64,000 bases of DNA, from positions 2,728,001 to 2,792,000 of the forward strand of contig NC_092364.1 of assembly GCF_030848805.1 (NCBI RefSeq), given 5' to 3'. The stretch comes from Temnothorax longispinosus (Eukaryota; Arthropoda; Insecta; Hymenoptera; Formicidae). The notes beneath the pieces are model-generated. The model was given only the letters and a program-made list of their open reading frames with translations, was not told where the DNA came from and did not search any database. Below, piece by piece: positions 37,995-50,399 of this stretch (position 1 is the stretch's first letter; every line of letters begins with the position of its first letter). Made by a program: the position numbers and the translations under genes.

Positions 37995-40457
37995 ATCTTC
38001 CAGCGGGCGCGCCTGTGTATTTTGTGCACGCACGCGCGGTGATTATAGAGGGGATGCACGAAAACTTTCGGTTTGATCCTGGCTCCAGCTCCCCGAGCTA
38101 TTCCTGCAGTGTCTATTTGATTGTCGAAAGGCGTAGTTGTCGTTTTGCTAACGCTATACAGATTTTACGGATTTTTAGAAGTTCCTGTTCCGTCGTGTAT
38201 ACACAAAGTACGCGCCCGCACCCGCGATAACGACGAGATCAACATCTGCATATAATTGTACATATTTTCATTGTCTTGTTATTATTATCATTATTAAGCA
38301 TTGTTATTATTATTTATAAACTGTATGAATTAAAATAACATTTTATGCCGATTATTGGAATTAATGAAAAATTATTGATTTTATTATGCAGATTATTACG
38401 TGATTTTTCTTTTGTTATTGTTCTAGAATGTCGACAAACCATAATTTGAGGAAGGACTTGTTAGATTATTTGGAGAAGGAAACACAAGAGTCTATCGACA
38501 ACGAGGATGATTCAGAAAATGAGGAAGAAAAGATTTACAGGAGTGATCACGACACTCAGTCAGTCGGAACAGAGCGGTGACAAGACAGAAGGGGCGCAAA
38601 CAAGCGAAGGGGAATTATTTTTTGAAAGAGAGGCGAAACAAATAACATTTCAAAAAGCCGTTCATCGATCTGCGAAGGAAACCCCAGGTAAAGCGACCTT
38701 ACTACGTAAATGTCGACGAGTCCTTGAAATGGAAGAAATACCCTTATTCACAACCGTCGAAAGTGAAAAAAAGAAACGTTATGAAACGTTTTACCTGGAC
38801 TAACATCAGCCACAAAAGACATCACCGACAAAGTAAGCGCATTTTATAAGATTTTTTACTTAGGTATGGTCGATGATATTGTCAAATACACAAATATGTA
38901 CATCGAGTCCAAGCGGAATACTGTTTCATATAAACGAGAGAAGGACTGCCGAGATACCACGAGGTGTGAGATTTTAGCTTTGATCGGGACTCTTTTTTTT
39001 ATTGGAACGAAGAAAGGCTCTTACACTAATGTTCTGGAACTGTGGGCAACAAATGGAACCGGAATACAGACACTCCGAGCAGTCATGGGCTACAAGCGGT
39101 TTCTATTTTTGTTGAGATGTCTCCGATTCGACGATAAGTCAACGAGAAGTGAGAGGAAACAGACGGACAAGTTGGCACCAATCAGATCGATGCTGGACTC
39201 ATTTGTCAGAAATTGTAAAAACAGTTACACCGTGAGCGAATACGTTACAATTGATGAAATGCTGCATCCATTCAGAGGTCGTTGTAGCTTTGTGCAGTAC
39301 ATATCGAGCAAACCGGCTAAGTACGGACTGAAATGTTTTGCAATGTGCGACGCAAAAACCTTTTACACAAGCAATTTGGAAGTTTACTGTAAAACGCAAC
39401 CGAGTGGATCTTTCAACGAGTCAAATTCTCCGACTGACATTGTAAAAAGACTTGTCGAGCCAATCGAAGGCTCGAATCGAAATCTGACAACGGACAGTTG
39501 GTATACCAGCTTGCCTCTGGCCGAGTATCTTTTGGGGAAGAATATCACATTCTTTGGAACTATGCGCAAAAACAAACTGGAAATTCCCCCGGAATTTCTC
39601 CCAAGGAAAAACCGAAAGACTCAATCTTCGTTGTTCGGTTTTCGAAAGCAGGAAACTTTGGTATCGTACGTTCCGAAACCAAATAACGCTGTTATCTTAT
39701 TATCCACAATTCACGATTTAGCAGAGCTTGATAAAATCACGAGAATACCAGAAATAGTGCTCAGTTATAACGAAACAAAAAAAGCAGTTGATACAATGGA
39801 TAAAATGTGCACTGCGTATTCTGTATCTATAGAATCACTAACCGATGGCCTCTAGCTTTGTTCTTCATAATGTTGAACATAGCAGGGATAAACTCCCAGA
39901 TACTTTACTTCGCGAAATATTGTGACCGAGATCAGTATCGACGAAGAATTTTTTTGACTGATCTAGCTTTCGGCCTGATAAAAGAACAACTTGCGCTGCG
40001 AACTAAAATACAATCGCTACCCATCGATATTCAAGCATTCCTACGGAAAAATCTTCCTGCTGAGAAGGAAGATCAATCACTCGATTGTCGTCGAAAGCGA
40101 GGGAGATGCAAGTTTTACACAAATACGTCTACCACCTTGACATGCCACAAGTGTACTCAATTTATTTGTAAAAAACATTCTACGCGTTTTGTTATTTGTA
40201 AAGTTTGTCAAAATACTCAGTCTCTGAAGTAGATTCATAACTTTTTTCATTCTTCGATTTTTATACGATATACATTGCAACAATTATTATTCAAATAAAT
40301 TATTAATGAGCTTTCAAATATCGTAAACTTTCACCACATGAAGTTTATATTTTACGATAATACCCCTTATCCTTTCAAATTTCCAATCTGATTCCAGTAC
40401 TTTGTAGATACATAGCGCGCCTGCTCCCGTTATGAAAGGGCGCAACCGCCGGAAGAT
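37995..40457 (+). mobile_element. Possible full extent of the piggyBac-like element
   Basis: The transposase relic must belong to an element larger than its coding region. The only candidate termini I found are a 19-bp inverted match, 16 of 19 identical: 37995-38013 (ATCTTCC-A-GCGG-GC-GCGCC) and the reverse complement of 40439-40457. They give an element of about 2.46 kb, a normal piggyBac size. However, the termini do not begin with the usual CCC. TTAA overlaps the left end only and is absent at the right, where the second foldback element begins at the next base. A match this good is expected about once by chance in the area searched, so the boundaries are tentative. Confidence 0.25.
38428..40232 (+). 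pseudogene. piggyBac-family transposase, frameshifted (DDE_Tnp_1_7 type)
   Basis: The ATG at 38428 opens a short acidic N-terminus that stops at 38578. Around 38700-38790 a different frame carries the family's YY...ESLKWKKYP segment. From about 38785 the main frame runs to a stop at 39855 and contains the catalytic core, including MVDDIVKYTN. Counting from the ATG at 38866, D130 (in TIDEML), D210 (in TTDSWYT) and D309 (in VDTMD, with D312) correspond to piggyBac D268, D346 and D447 (with D450). Their spacing of 80 and 99 residues is close to the piggyBac 78 and 101. FRGR and KPAKYG lie just after the first Asp. At about 39830-39840 the frame shifts again into ITNRWPLALFF...NIAGINSQI, ending in a Cys/His cluster (CHKC, CKKH, CKVC) and a stop at 40230. 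The full fold is present but broken by at least three frame changes, so it is a decayed copy unless these are sequence errors. Confidence 0.93.
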
Positions 40458-40706
40458 AAGGTAAATGTACCAATTCCTGGACAGTCAATGGACACGTACC
40501 TATGTCAGAACGCAGTCTTTAAATAAGCATAACGCGAATTAAAATCAAAGATAAAAATATTTTTCTCGTATTTTGAAACTTTAGTTGTAGTATCCAAACG
40601 TTAATTCGTGTTATACTTATTTAAGAACTAAAATGATAAAAGTGTCCAGACATAGGTATGTGTTCACTGACTGTCCAGAGTGTCCAAACATTGGTACATT
40701 TACCTT
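40458..40706. mobile_element. Foldback MITE-like element with arms of about 85-105 bp
   Basis: The left arm (40458-40542) and the reverse complement of the right arm (40601-40706) begin identically with AAGGTAAATGTACCAA. With indels, they also share GGACAGTCA, ACCTATGTC, TTAAATAAG, TATAAC or CATAAC, and CGAATTAA. The loop is about 58 bp. GAT directly precedes and follows the element, a possible 3-bp target-site duplication. There is no coding capacity. It starts at the base after the possible right terminus of the piggyBac-like element, so it may have inserted beside it or into it. Superfamily is unassigned; 3-bp duplications occur in the PIF/Harbinger group among others. The arms are more diverged than those of the element at 8.5 kb. 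Confidence 0.85.
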
Positions 40707-41530
40707 GATCATTTTTTTTTAATCAAAGTTAGTTTTAAGTTGTATCAAGAATGAAAATTTTACTGTTACATTCATCAAATAAATATAAATATTATAAAAT
40801 AACAGTAAATAAATTTGTTCTCTTCTCAAAATAATTTTCCCTACGATATAAATACAAATGTTTTTCTATTTATATTTTAAATCCTTTACAATCATATTAT
40901 ACATGATTTATATGAATTGATATAAAAGCAAATAAGTATTAAACAATAAATATTAAACAATTAAACATGTACGCAATAAATATTAAACAATATGTTTTTA
41001 TATTATGTTACAACGGAAAGGAAATAAAATTATTTTGGGATCTTGGGATTATTGAGACCTCATTGGAATCCCATAAAATATTTAATGAATAACACGGATT
41101 TCTGAATCCCATATTTTTTTCACAGTGCTCTGAATTATTTAGCAGAGTTGGTAATTACATCCTGGCAGTAATACATCGTCGATAATATTTTATAACACGA
41201 CAAAATTAATGGAGAAAATACAATTTGCGTCAATGCAAAGAGCTAATTATACGGTATTGTCTAATTATCACGTAACAGTATTATTGAATTAAGCTGTTTA
41301 ATATTTCTCTCGATATCGAAAAATCTAAATTTATATTAAATAAATAAATAAAGTTTCGCAGGTTTTTAAATATATGGGGATATTGTTAAAATTAAATTTA
41401 ACTTCCGCTTTCCAATCGCCCAGTTTACCGTTAAATGAACGCATCATATTAATTGCGTCGTATTAATTTGCACTTTCTGTATTTCATTTCATGGTGCAAA
41501 TTCGTAATATACAATGCCGATTTGTAAGTT
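40707..41530. other. A+T-rich non-coding DNA with short interspersed direct repeats
   Basis: Very A+T-rich. CAATAAATATTAAACAAT-type units recur at about 40940-40992. No coding sequence was seen. Confidence 0.6.
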
Positions 41531-43000
41531 CGAAATTATACGCATCGCGTCGACGCTCGCAAGGTCCAAATAAATGAATTTTTCAGACGGTAAGTTGTAA
41601 TTAAAATATGCCACGCAATGAGCGCCGTATTACCTCGAATACGCCGAGATACCCACTGTAGTGTACCAATAAGATTTCTCTCGTCTCCCGTCGGCGAAGA
41701 CGGGACTTTTATCAAATTTACGGCGACCCGAAGAGAGGTGCATCGTGCGAGATGCACCGAGGGGGTTCGTATCTCTAAACTAGAGGATATGTCTTTCATA
41801 GAAGGTAACGGAAGTAGAAGCCGCGAGCGGGAAAGGAGCTGGGTCCCTTTGGGGATTCGAATGGAACGGAACGGAACAGAACGGAACTGAACAGCCTGAA
41901 AGAACAGCCAACTGCTGCTCGGGAGTTCTAAGCACGTATCTCGGCGCTTGGATGAGAGAGCAGAAGAGTAAGGAAGCTTACGGGACGACGGAAAGGCCCT
42001 CCGAGCCGAGCATCGGCCTTCCTTTTGTCTTCGTTCGTTTGTCCTCCTTTCTCTCCGCCTCTCCCATTCGCGCCAGCTATACGTTACTTCGTTTCCTTCT
42101 GTTCACGTAAAAATTCTCTTAAGCCGCTCTCGATTGCGGCTTCGCTCGGTCTTTCCTTTTCCGACCGCTATGTACGCCTGGTATACTTAAAATAATAAAT
42201 TTCAAAGGCAACCCAACCTGTCAGGCTCCGTTTAGTTTACCTTTTCACGAAATAATTCTTGGAGCTCCGGTAGGATACACAGTTGAATAACGGAAAAGAT
42301 TCGTGAACTCCGCAGGACATAACATAACTCGATCTAAGCTCGAGCTATTTAAAATTCTTCGGTAGCTAGCTCAAGCTCGTTTCCATCTCACACAGCCTCG
42401 TGTGTGCTAAATGTTCGTATACATGCGCCATGCTTCGTACAAAGTTAAAAGGATTGAAGACGGAAACTCAGCAGTAACATCAGCGAGCCCGAATAAAAGC
42501 AATATCTACAAAGTGCCGCGATGAAAGAGCCACGAGAGCAGATGCGGGAGAACGGAAGATGAGGGAAGAGAGAGAGAAAGAGAGGGTGGGGAAGGAGAAA
42601 GAGACTAACTCATATCGCGGGAAAGAAACGGAATGATCGTCGATTAGATCGATCGAGGCCGCGACGCGACGCGACGGTCGGGTCTCAATTATTCAGATGT
42701 ATTTCTCCAAGACGACGGTCTCGCGGCTTTCTTACGGTCCTCATCGGGCGCGATGACGCGACGCCCGTTACTTCTTTTTCTCCCGTTTCTTTCGTCGGCG
42801 AAGAGGAGAGATGCCATTGAGACGACCGCCTCGCGTGATGCACTTGTGGCAGCGTCGCAGAATGACGCAGTGAACAAATGGGGAAACCACGTTGTGCCGA
42901 TAATGCCTTTGAAACCGTTCGACGATTGTTCCCGGTCGTAACCCGTTTTTCCCCCTTCTCTCTTTCTCTTTCTCTTTTTCCCTTCTTTTTCAATTTACCG
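41530..43000. other. CpG-rich and purine/pyrimidine-tract island
   Basis: CpG-rich subregions (41600-42200 and 42480-42960) flank a more neutral middle. Features include a perfect 8-bp stem at 41737-41758 (GGTGCATC, 6-nt loop, GATGCACC), GGAAC units at 41863-41892, a purine tract at about 42550-42605, GCGAC units at about 42661-42676 and a pyrimidine tract at 42949-42991. Frames on both strands have no family similarity. Confidence 0.55.
41863..41892. repeat. (GGAAC)n pentanucleotide repeat
   Basis: About six units, three exact GGAAC followed by AGAAC, GGAAC and TGAAC variants. Confidence 0.8.
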
Positions 43001-43894
43001 AACAACTGTCGCAAAATGCTTTTTCCATCAAACTGATTCGCAGCAACGTGTCGATTTATTTCGCGCGGTGATTACACGCGTCTCTTAAAGCGATTCTAGT
43101 TGTATCGAATCCTCTCGCGGTACTGAAATGCTGCCGCAAATACGGGCTTAGACGCGACGTTCTTGGAAATTGGCGAGAGATGCGCGGCAACGAGCATGAA
43201 TTTAATTATCATCCTTGAAATTGAGGTTGCCCCTTTCTTCCTAATGACATTGCAATTAATTTATTCTCTCTCGCTTTATTGTACTAGTACAACTCATCTT
43301 TTATACGCGGCATTTCGCGTAAATCGTGTGTAATCCAATTGAACTTAAAATGCATTAAAGATAGAAAAATGTTTATAAAAGAGAATGAGATAAAATGGAC
43401 AATATACTTTCGAGAAGAATTATAAGATTAAAACAAATCCTTTTTAGACTTGTTAATAACTTGTTAAAAGTGGCTCACGCGGGTTATCAAAAGTGGACCG
43501 TAACCATTTTTCTCTCGATCTTTGTCTTGCATTATGAACAATATAATCATCGTTGTGACAAAGTTAATGACACTTGGAAAAAAATAATTGATGCTATGTA
43601 GCAACTTGACGCGGCAAAAGCATAATCTGGAGATGTAGGCCGTACGTAGAAACGGGAGCGGCAGAAAATTCCCAGCTGGTTAGGCGCGAGGCGACCACCA
43701 TCGTGTAACCCCGTGGCACTCAGGCCTGTTAAAACATTTACGGCACGGACGCTCACGCCGTTGCATTTTCCATCAAGTGGCGAGCGAAGTACGCGGATAG
43801 ATTAACTTCAACGAAGCCTCCGAGGCATCGGCTGAATTAGGGGCCCGGTTCCGCGCAGCGAACGCAATTTATCCGCAAGGATCGGAACGCGCGG

Positions 43895-43922
43895 CGCAAT
43901 TAGGTCACCGACGTGGGTCACG
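43895..43922 (+). promoter_or_regulatory. Repeated motif, copy 1
   Basis: Starts with CGCAATTAGGTCACCGACGT and is followed by GGGTCACG. It contains AATTAGGTCA, which fits the monomeric ROR/HR3 and Rev-erb/E75 response-element consensus AWNTRGGTCA, and a second half-site-like GGGTCA seven bases after AGGTCA. Copy 2 has the same arrangement. Whether it is a regulatory site or a small repeat is unknown. Confidence 0.5.
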
Positions 43923-44920
43923 GCGGAGGAGATCAATTTAAAGGCCGTCTGCATGCCACCGGCTCGGATGAACGTTCGCCAGGAGATGACTTTCAAGGTA
44001 AAACGTGCATCGCCTCGAACTTAATCCCTGAACTTAATTCCGTGCTCGATATATAGCGGCCATCGATCGTGCTCGTACATCACACAGAGCGGAATTGTCG
44101 ACGAGAGAATATGTGTATGGACTTCTTCCTTGGGAAATATAGAATCAATTAATTCCTGGATGGAAATATCATTTTTTTTTACGATCTCGCCAATTAAATA
44201 ATCGATATTTCAGTAATTAAGTGAGCCACCAATTAAAATTCTATTTAAGCAAGCCTACCTTAAATTAAAAATCTGCCTTTAATTAGAATGCTATTCCTTT
44301 GTGTTCAATTCACGAGAAGCCCCATCATTTTTCATGATTTATGATTCTAGTGATGATTAGCATTCTACATTTTCATCATGCACGAGTAAAAATTCCGCGT
44401 TTAATGTAGACGCTTGTGAATCGCGGCGGAGACAGCCATTTAATCAACATTATTTATAAGAACGAAAGGAAAGCTGGACTTATGTAAATGTGCCTATGCA
44501 TACATAAAACCTTCGCGCAATCCTATTTCCGCATAACTCGTATTGCTGTTTACGCTTGTAAATCGTAAACGACAAAAGAGTGCAATGTAAATCGTGAAGC
44601 AGATACGGACAATTCCGATATGCGCGCACCGCAATAGGAAGCTTTCCGATTTCTTTTTTACGCTTATCGAGAGTAACGTTTCTGCATTCTTGAGAAACGC
44701 AGGACATGTTTCACTGCAGGATATTTAAATTATTCAAACGCGTCCCCTTGTCAGCTACATCGATTTCAAGTATACCTTAAAATACATGCCAACGTGTATC
44801 TATTTTTTTCATAAGCACTCAAGAAACGGAAGTTTATTAAACCGAGATGTAGAGACCACTTCATAAGTTACAAAATTAGCCATTTAATTATCTCTAAAGG
44901 TCGAAACATCCTGGCCTTAT

Positions 44921-44948
44921 CGCAATTAGGTCACTGGCGCATGTCACG
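44921..44948 (+). promoter_or_regulatory. Repeated motif, copy 2
   Basis: CGCAATTAGGTCAC is identical to copy 1. The following 14 bases differ from copy 1 mainly by transitions, and the second half-site position (ATGTCACG) keeps the same spacing. The surroundings share no other similarity with the other copies. Confidence 0.5.
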
Positions 44949-45504
44949 CAGACTTGGAAAGCATATTTAAAGATATGTCCATGATCTCTATAAACCATGT
45001 GATCTGTTACTCAAATTTGCCGATATCCCTAAGACAAGTATAGCAACTGTTGTATTGTATTGTTGCCTACACCTCTGCAAAATTTCTTCGCATCGTTCTC
45101 ACTTTTGAAATAATAAATTTTTAAAATAAGTTTGTCAATAAAAATTTTTGTTGAAAAAATCATCATAAAATTACGAAGTAGAATACAAATAAAAGTTTAC
45201 ATAATTAAGTTGCAAGACCCAAACAAATACATAATTAAGAATTTAAGACTAACAAGTGTTCTAAAATCGTATTCCGCGTAAAAGTATAATGCAAGAAAAT
45301 ATACATTCAATAGTACTTATTTAATTGCTTGGAATTGCATTGTTAATTTCTTCATAGGATGAAGAAATTTTAGCATGCAGTCCATTAACGAATCCATTAT
45401 ACTCGCAATATTGCGAGGAATATGTTTGGAGATATTCCATATTCTATCCCACAAAATCCGTCGTTTAATTGTACTCGGAAGATCGAATCGTGGTGGCAGC
45501 TCCT

Positions 45505-45522
45505 ACCGCAATTAGGTCACCG
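45505..45522 (+). promoter_or_regulatory. Repeated motif, copy 3
   Basis: ACCGCAATTAGGTCACCG matches copy 1 from CGCAAT through ACCG and then diverges, losing the second half-site. It shares TACCGCAATTAGGTC with copy 4. Confidence 0.5.
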
Positions 45523-48500
45523 CTAAATCCACAGTTGAAAATCAATCGAACGATAACTACAATGTCGAATACGACAAACGATCAATCACGATTGGCATAG
45601 AAAACACTTCCGTCGTGTACAGCGCCCGAAAGTTTTATCAACCACCTGCTAGTTATGTCACGGATAAAAAAATTCTTAAGAGAGAAATGTTTTCCATCGC
45701 GTGTACAGGCTTTGCAATCCTGACAGCTGATAAAATAGCAATTGAAAGTGATTGTAACTAAAAATACGCAAAATAAAATATATAGATAATGTCAGAAGCT
45801 CATATAGCCGGAGCTCTACGATCTCCGATCGACCAACGTCTCGACATTATATAGAGACTATATGGATTCCCCCAAGGCATCGACCATCATAACTTATGAC
45901 AGTAGCTTTTCAACCTGCTGTATTCGTTCCTACGTACGTCAGTATTCCAATTACAATATTTTTCATTTCACTCATTGATACATCTTGTCATTTTGAAGCG
46001 TTAACTTATTAGCCTTTCACGATTCAAAATACATCGCCGTGACGCGAATGTATTATTTACATTCTCGGAAAGTTTCATAGCAAGTTTGGTCTTGCAGGAG
46101 GTAATTTCGAAATTCATCTTGCGGGGCGAAGACAGGCTTAAATGTTAGCAAACTATACACCACGTCCGTGCCTCCCTGTTATTTGCCTCTGAGTTATTGC
46201 CGAGAAAACTGCATCAGAAAAGGAAAAAGATGTGGGAGGAGATTTATACCGATGTATCAAGTATCTAATTGGATCATTACGAAGAGGCAACTGTGCGGGA
46301 ACGTGTCGCTTTTGACCGAACTAAATGAAGATCATTCGCGCGAGCATGCGAATAACAACATGATACTATTGTCGTGCTCGAAATATAGATGTCAAAGTTC
46401 TCGCATAAACGAGTTACCACAATGTGCCATAATATGGTACGTAATTAGACAAACTATAATTCTATAATATTATCGTAGCAACTCATTGTGCTACGTCAAT
46501 TACTTTGTTTTACATTCTATTACATTGTTTATCTATATTTATGTCATATGTACATTTATCATATTAATTGACGACGATAAACAACCCATTATACTATTAA
46601 TTAGCATTAGTATAGATTTGCGTTATTAATTTGACTAATTATCGAGGGTATAAAAAACACATTCAATCTATTCTACACAATTTTTGCGATATTGATATTT
46701 TTAGTACACTTGAATTATGTCTATATTTCAATAAAGATAATTAATAATTATTAATGTAGACATATCAATTAATCAAGAAAAGAAGTATCAAACTGAGCTT
46801 TCAGATACAATTCTTTGAAGACAGCAATAACGTAATAAATTTATTTAATTAAACAATTAAAAGTTGGTTGTGATTCTACATATCGAGTTTTGCAAAGCAA
46901 TTTAATTAACCACTAGAAGATGCATGTCATTATATACACAAGCCTTTCAATTTACCTATATTCATATTCAGTTTATATTGAAACTCACCTATAATACTGA
47001 ATTTTCCCGAGCTTCCACAAAAAGAAAAGTCTTTAATCTTTTATTTCAATTTAGATCAATATTTTAGAATTAAAACAGCTACGTTTGTGTCTAAAAATAG
47101 CGCTTTTCTGCAGCGTTATTTCTTAGATATAGATTAAAGAAATAAAGATTGTGATCAAACCGCGATTTTTATAGATATTGGGAAAGATTTCCAGCGGTTT
47201 CGTGTTTCAAGGCACGAAGTAGTATAATACGGTGGCTGTCGAGGATCAAAACACATTTTCCGTAAGTGGGTCACCGTGATGGTAAACTATAAACGGCCGT
47301 TCATGTAGCAGAAAGTGCATCTCTATATCCATATTACCATTGTCGTAAAATAACCGCAAAGACAATTTATTCATTGCACACATACCCTAAGGCCTACATC
47401 ATTAATTTATAAGATCCCTTCTACCTAAGGGAAATGTGTAAGCATCTTTGATATATTCAAAAATACTCTTGGGGATAAATAACATTGTACGTTCACGAAA
47501 TAGTACATTGAACAGTCGCTCACATAGCAGTAATCTCATGGTTTCATATCGTTTACATCCATGATAATGTAATGGAATTGCAGAAATAACTTACAAAGCT
47601 TTCGAGAGACGGAAACTTTCATTGATGAATGTATTATTGTAACATTGCGCTCGGCAAACATCGTTAAATGCAGTCCTATCAATGATAGGTTATCAATATT
47701 TATTATTGACAATAAATATGTATTAATATAAATAAATAGATGATGTACAAACTAAGTTTAACATATATCATTATATTTTCGAAAGATCAACTATTAAAGT
47801 AAAAATACTTGAGTTTTTTGACGAAATTTTAAAACTACACCAATTTTATATTTAATATAAATAAAAAGTGATATAATTCTCTTATAAAAAATATTTATAC
47901 GAAATTAATTCTTTTTATTTTCAAAAAAAATCATGGGTTCAAGATCTTCTCTAGATCACTCTGTATTCAATTTATTCTTCAATTTATGCAATTCGTGATT
48001 GTCAGTAATTCGTAATATGAAATGTTACAATAGCCTTTATGTAAGGCAGATCGATAGATGAGGGGCAAAAAATACCTACGGCCCGATATGACTATTGCAC
48101 TTTCGAAAGTTCGAATAAAAGCGTACGTACAATAAGCATTTCACGATATTGCGAAATAGCATAGGAAATTTCCTATGTGCTACGACAGGTACCCTCGTCG
48201 TGTGTTTGCATCATTATCGTGAAGTAAGACATTATTTGCTCGTTAAACTCTCTCACGATGACTGGTCCACGTTTCGTCTCTATATTAGCATTGTAACGCC
48301 AAGCAATATGAAAACCATTACGTGTCTTAAATTGTCGTCAGTGTCACGAGCGAGAAATGACACGTAGAACAACGACATTTTAAAACAGTAAATAATAAAA
48401 ATTTACTCTAACGTAGTAATAACGTGCACACGTAGATCTATGCAAAATGTAAATTGACAGGCAACGCTACGCCATATGGGTGTTGTTGAAAAATCCATTT

Positions 48501-48693
48501 CCTGAACGAAATTAACATTTACGGCGCGTCACTGCAAAATTCGAAAACGTGACGCCTCGTGCGGAAACGTTTAATAAATCGCAAAACAAAATTTAGCAAA
48601 TTTCCTTGCTTTACTTTTCGGTGAAATATTCTAATTAGCATCGCGGGTGACTGGGACATCGTTAATTGCGTTGGGCCAAAATAAATGAAGGTG

Positions 48694-48717
48694 TACCGCA
48701 ATTAGGTCGACGACGTA
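48694..48717 (+). promoter_or_regulatory. Repeated motif, copy 4
   Basis: TACCGCAATTAGGTC is shared with copy 3. The following CGACGT is at the same spacing as in copy 1. The nuclear-receptor half-site is altered here (AGGTCG instead of AGGTCA), which weakens a pure receptor-site reading. Confidence 0.45.
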
Positions 48718-50399
48718 GAACGCGATACCGAAATGACGAGAGAACAAAAAGTACGAAACCACCTGCCTCGACCCTTTCCAAAACAACGCAATTTCTGTCA
48801 CTCATATTATCTCGTTTTCACGCGGGGACAACTTCCAGAAACGCTCCCAGGCAAATCTGTTAACCCTTTTTACGACGAAGTGGACAGGGGTCCTTAAAAT
48901 ATCACGAAACTTAATGAAAGCAGTATTACTCGCGACATGCCACATGCTGTTTAAGAGAGGAGCACTTGGCCGTGATGTCTTTATGTAAGATAGAAAAGAA
49001 AAACTCTGCGTGTAATAAAGCGTTTGGAAGAATTCGGTGGAAAGATATTATCGCCATAACTTTAATTACAGCTAAATATAAATTTGTATTACAAGATCTG
49101 ATTAAGAATTAAGCGTACTTTTTTCTTTCATAAAGAATTAAATCTTCTACGAGTGCTTCAATTGAATACCTTAGCACATAATAAATTAAATAAATTTGCC
49201 TCGGATCTTTCTGCTTTTTATGGATTTATTAAGATGTAAAAAAGTGTTAAATATATTTTCTTCTGTATGCGCAATCATTTCTGCTTATTTATTTTAAAAA
49301 CCAATAACAACTAAAGTAATTGAAAGCTACATTCCGAATAAGATAAAAATAGATAGATATTTGAAGAAAATAGAATAAATCATAACCTTCGAATTCGTTG
49401 TTTCCTATACTACCCTTTGTCTAAAAACTTCCCTCAGATGTTCCTCTATAGTTGCATTAGAAAAAAGCTCGCTAAACGGAAACAAGCTGTATACAGCGAA
49501 ACGAGAAAAGACGCGAGACGCGATTTACATACGACGTAACGCGAAACTTTCTCACAGTTTGAAATCTTCCAAACTTTGTGGCATCCATTTTAGACGTGCC
49601 AGTCAAGTTTCTTGCGAAGTAAATGCAGGTATCGCAATGCGCGATATACATACTTCAGCATAAGAATAGAAAAAAAGCGAAGAAATGTCGTGCATTCAAA
49701 AATGCGTATTGTTACTGCCTTAACAATAGTCGGACAATAACGGTAAACGTTTTCTCAACGTTTTTTGTAACTCAGTGTCAGTGCAGTAATTTGCAGTAAT
49801 TACAGAGTTACCTACAAACAAATTAGCAATTTCAACTAAGTATTATATACATTTTTCAGCAAATTGTCTGTTTTTTTTGCAGAGAAAAGAAAGAATAAGT
49901 TTTGATCAATAATGACGTGCGCAAGATTTTCAAATATGACTACTTTTAATTTACTCAATTTTAATCGATACATGCACTTTTAATTACTGATCGGCAACCA
50001 ATTACACTGTCAGCGAAATTGTTATAGTAATTAACCTTCCGATATCCGCGCTTTTTTATGTACTATGAAACGTGACAATATATCACGTGTTTTCTAACAT
50101 TGAACTACGTAAAGTTTATACATGGCTTACTTAAAGTATAATTCAAATATGCTTTTCTTAAATAGGTTGGCTATAACAAAATAAGTTTCTTTTTCACTTC
50201 TCACATGAAATCCTATAATTTATTCAATGATATCTTTTATTTCTTGAAGGATGTAAGAAGTATCCTTAATATGTTGCTAATAATTATAAAATATTCCCGC
50301 ATGTTATTAAGCGACAGCTGCGTGCTTTTTACACCGATATCGGAATGTTAAAAATTGGCATTGAAAACGCGTGACATTAAACAGACAGCGATAATCAGC

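Noticed and set aside
38507..38803. 98-codon frame at the N-terminal side of the transposase read as a separate gene
   Set aside because: The piggyBac-like WKKYP segment lies in a different frame within the same interval, so this frame is largely an off-frame reading of the decayed transposase.
41737..41758. 8-bp perfect stem-loop GGTGCATC/GATGCACC
   Set aside because: Short enough to occur by chance many times in 64 kb, with no context pointing to a structured RNA.
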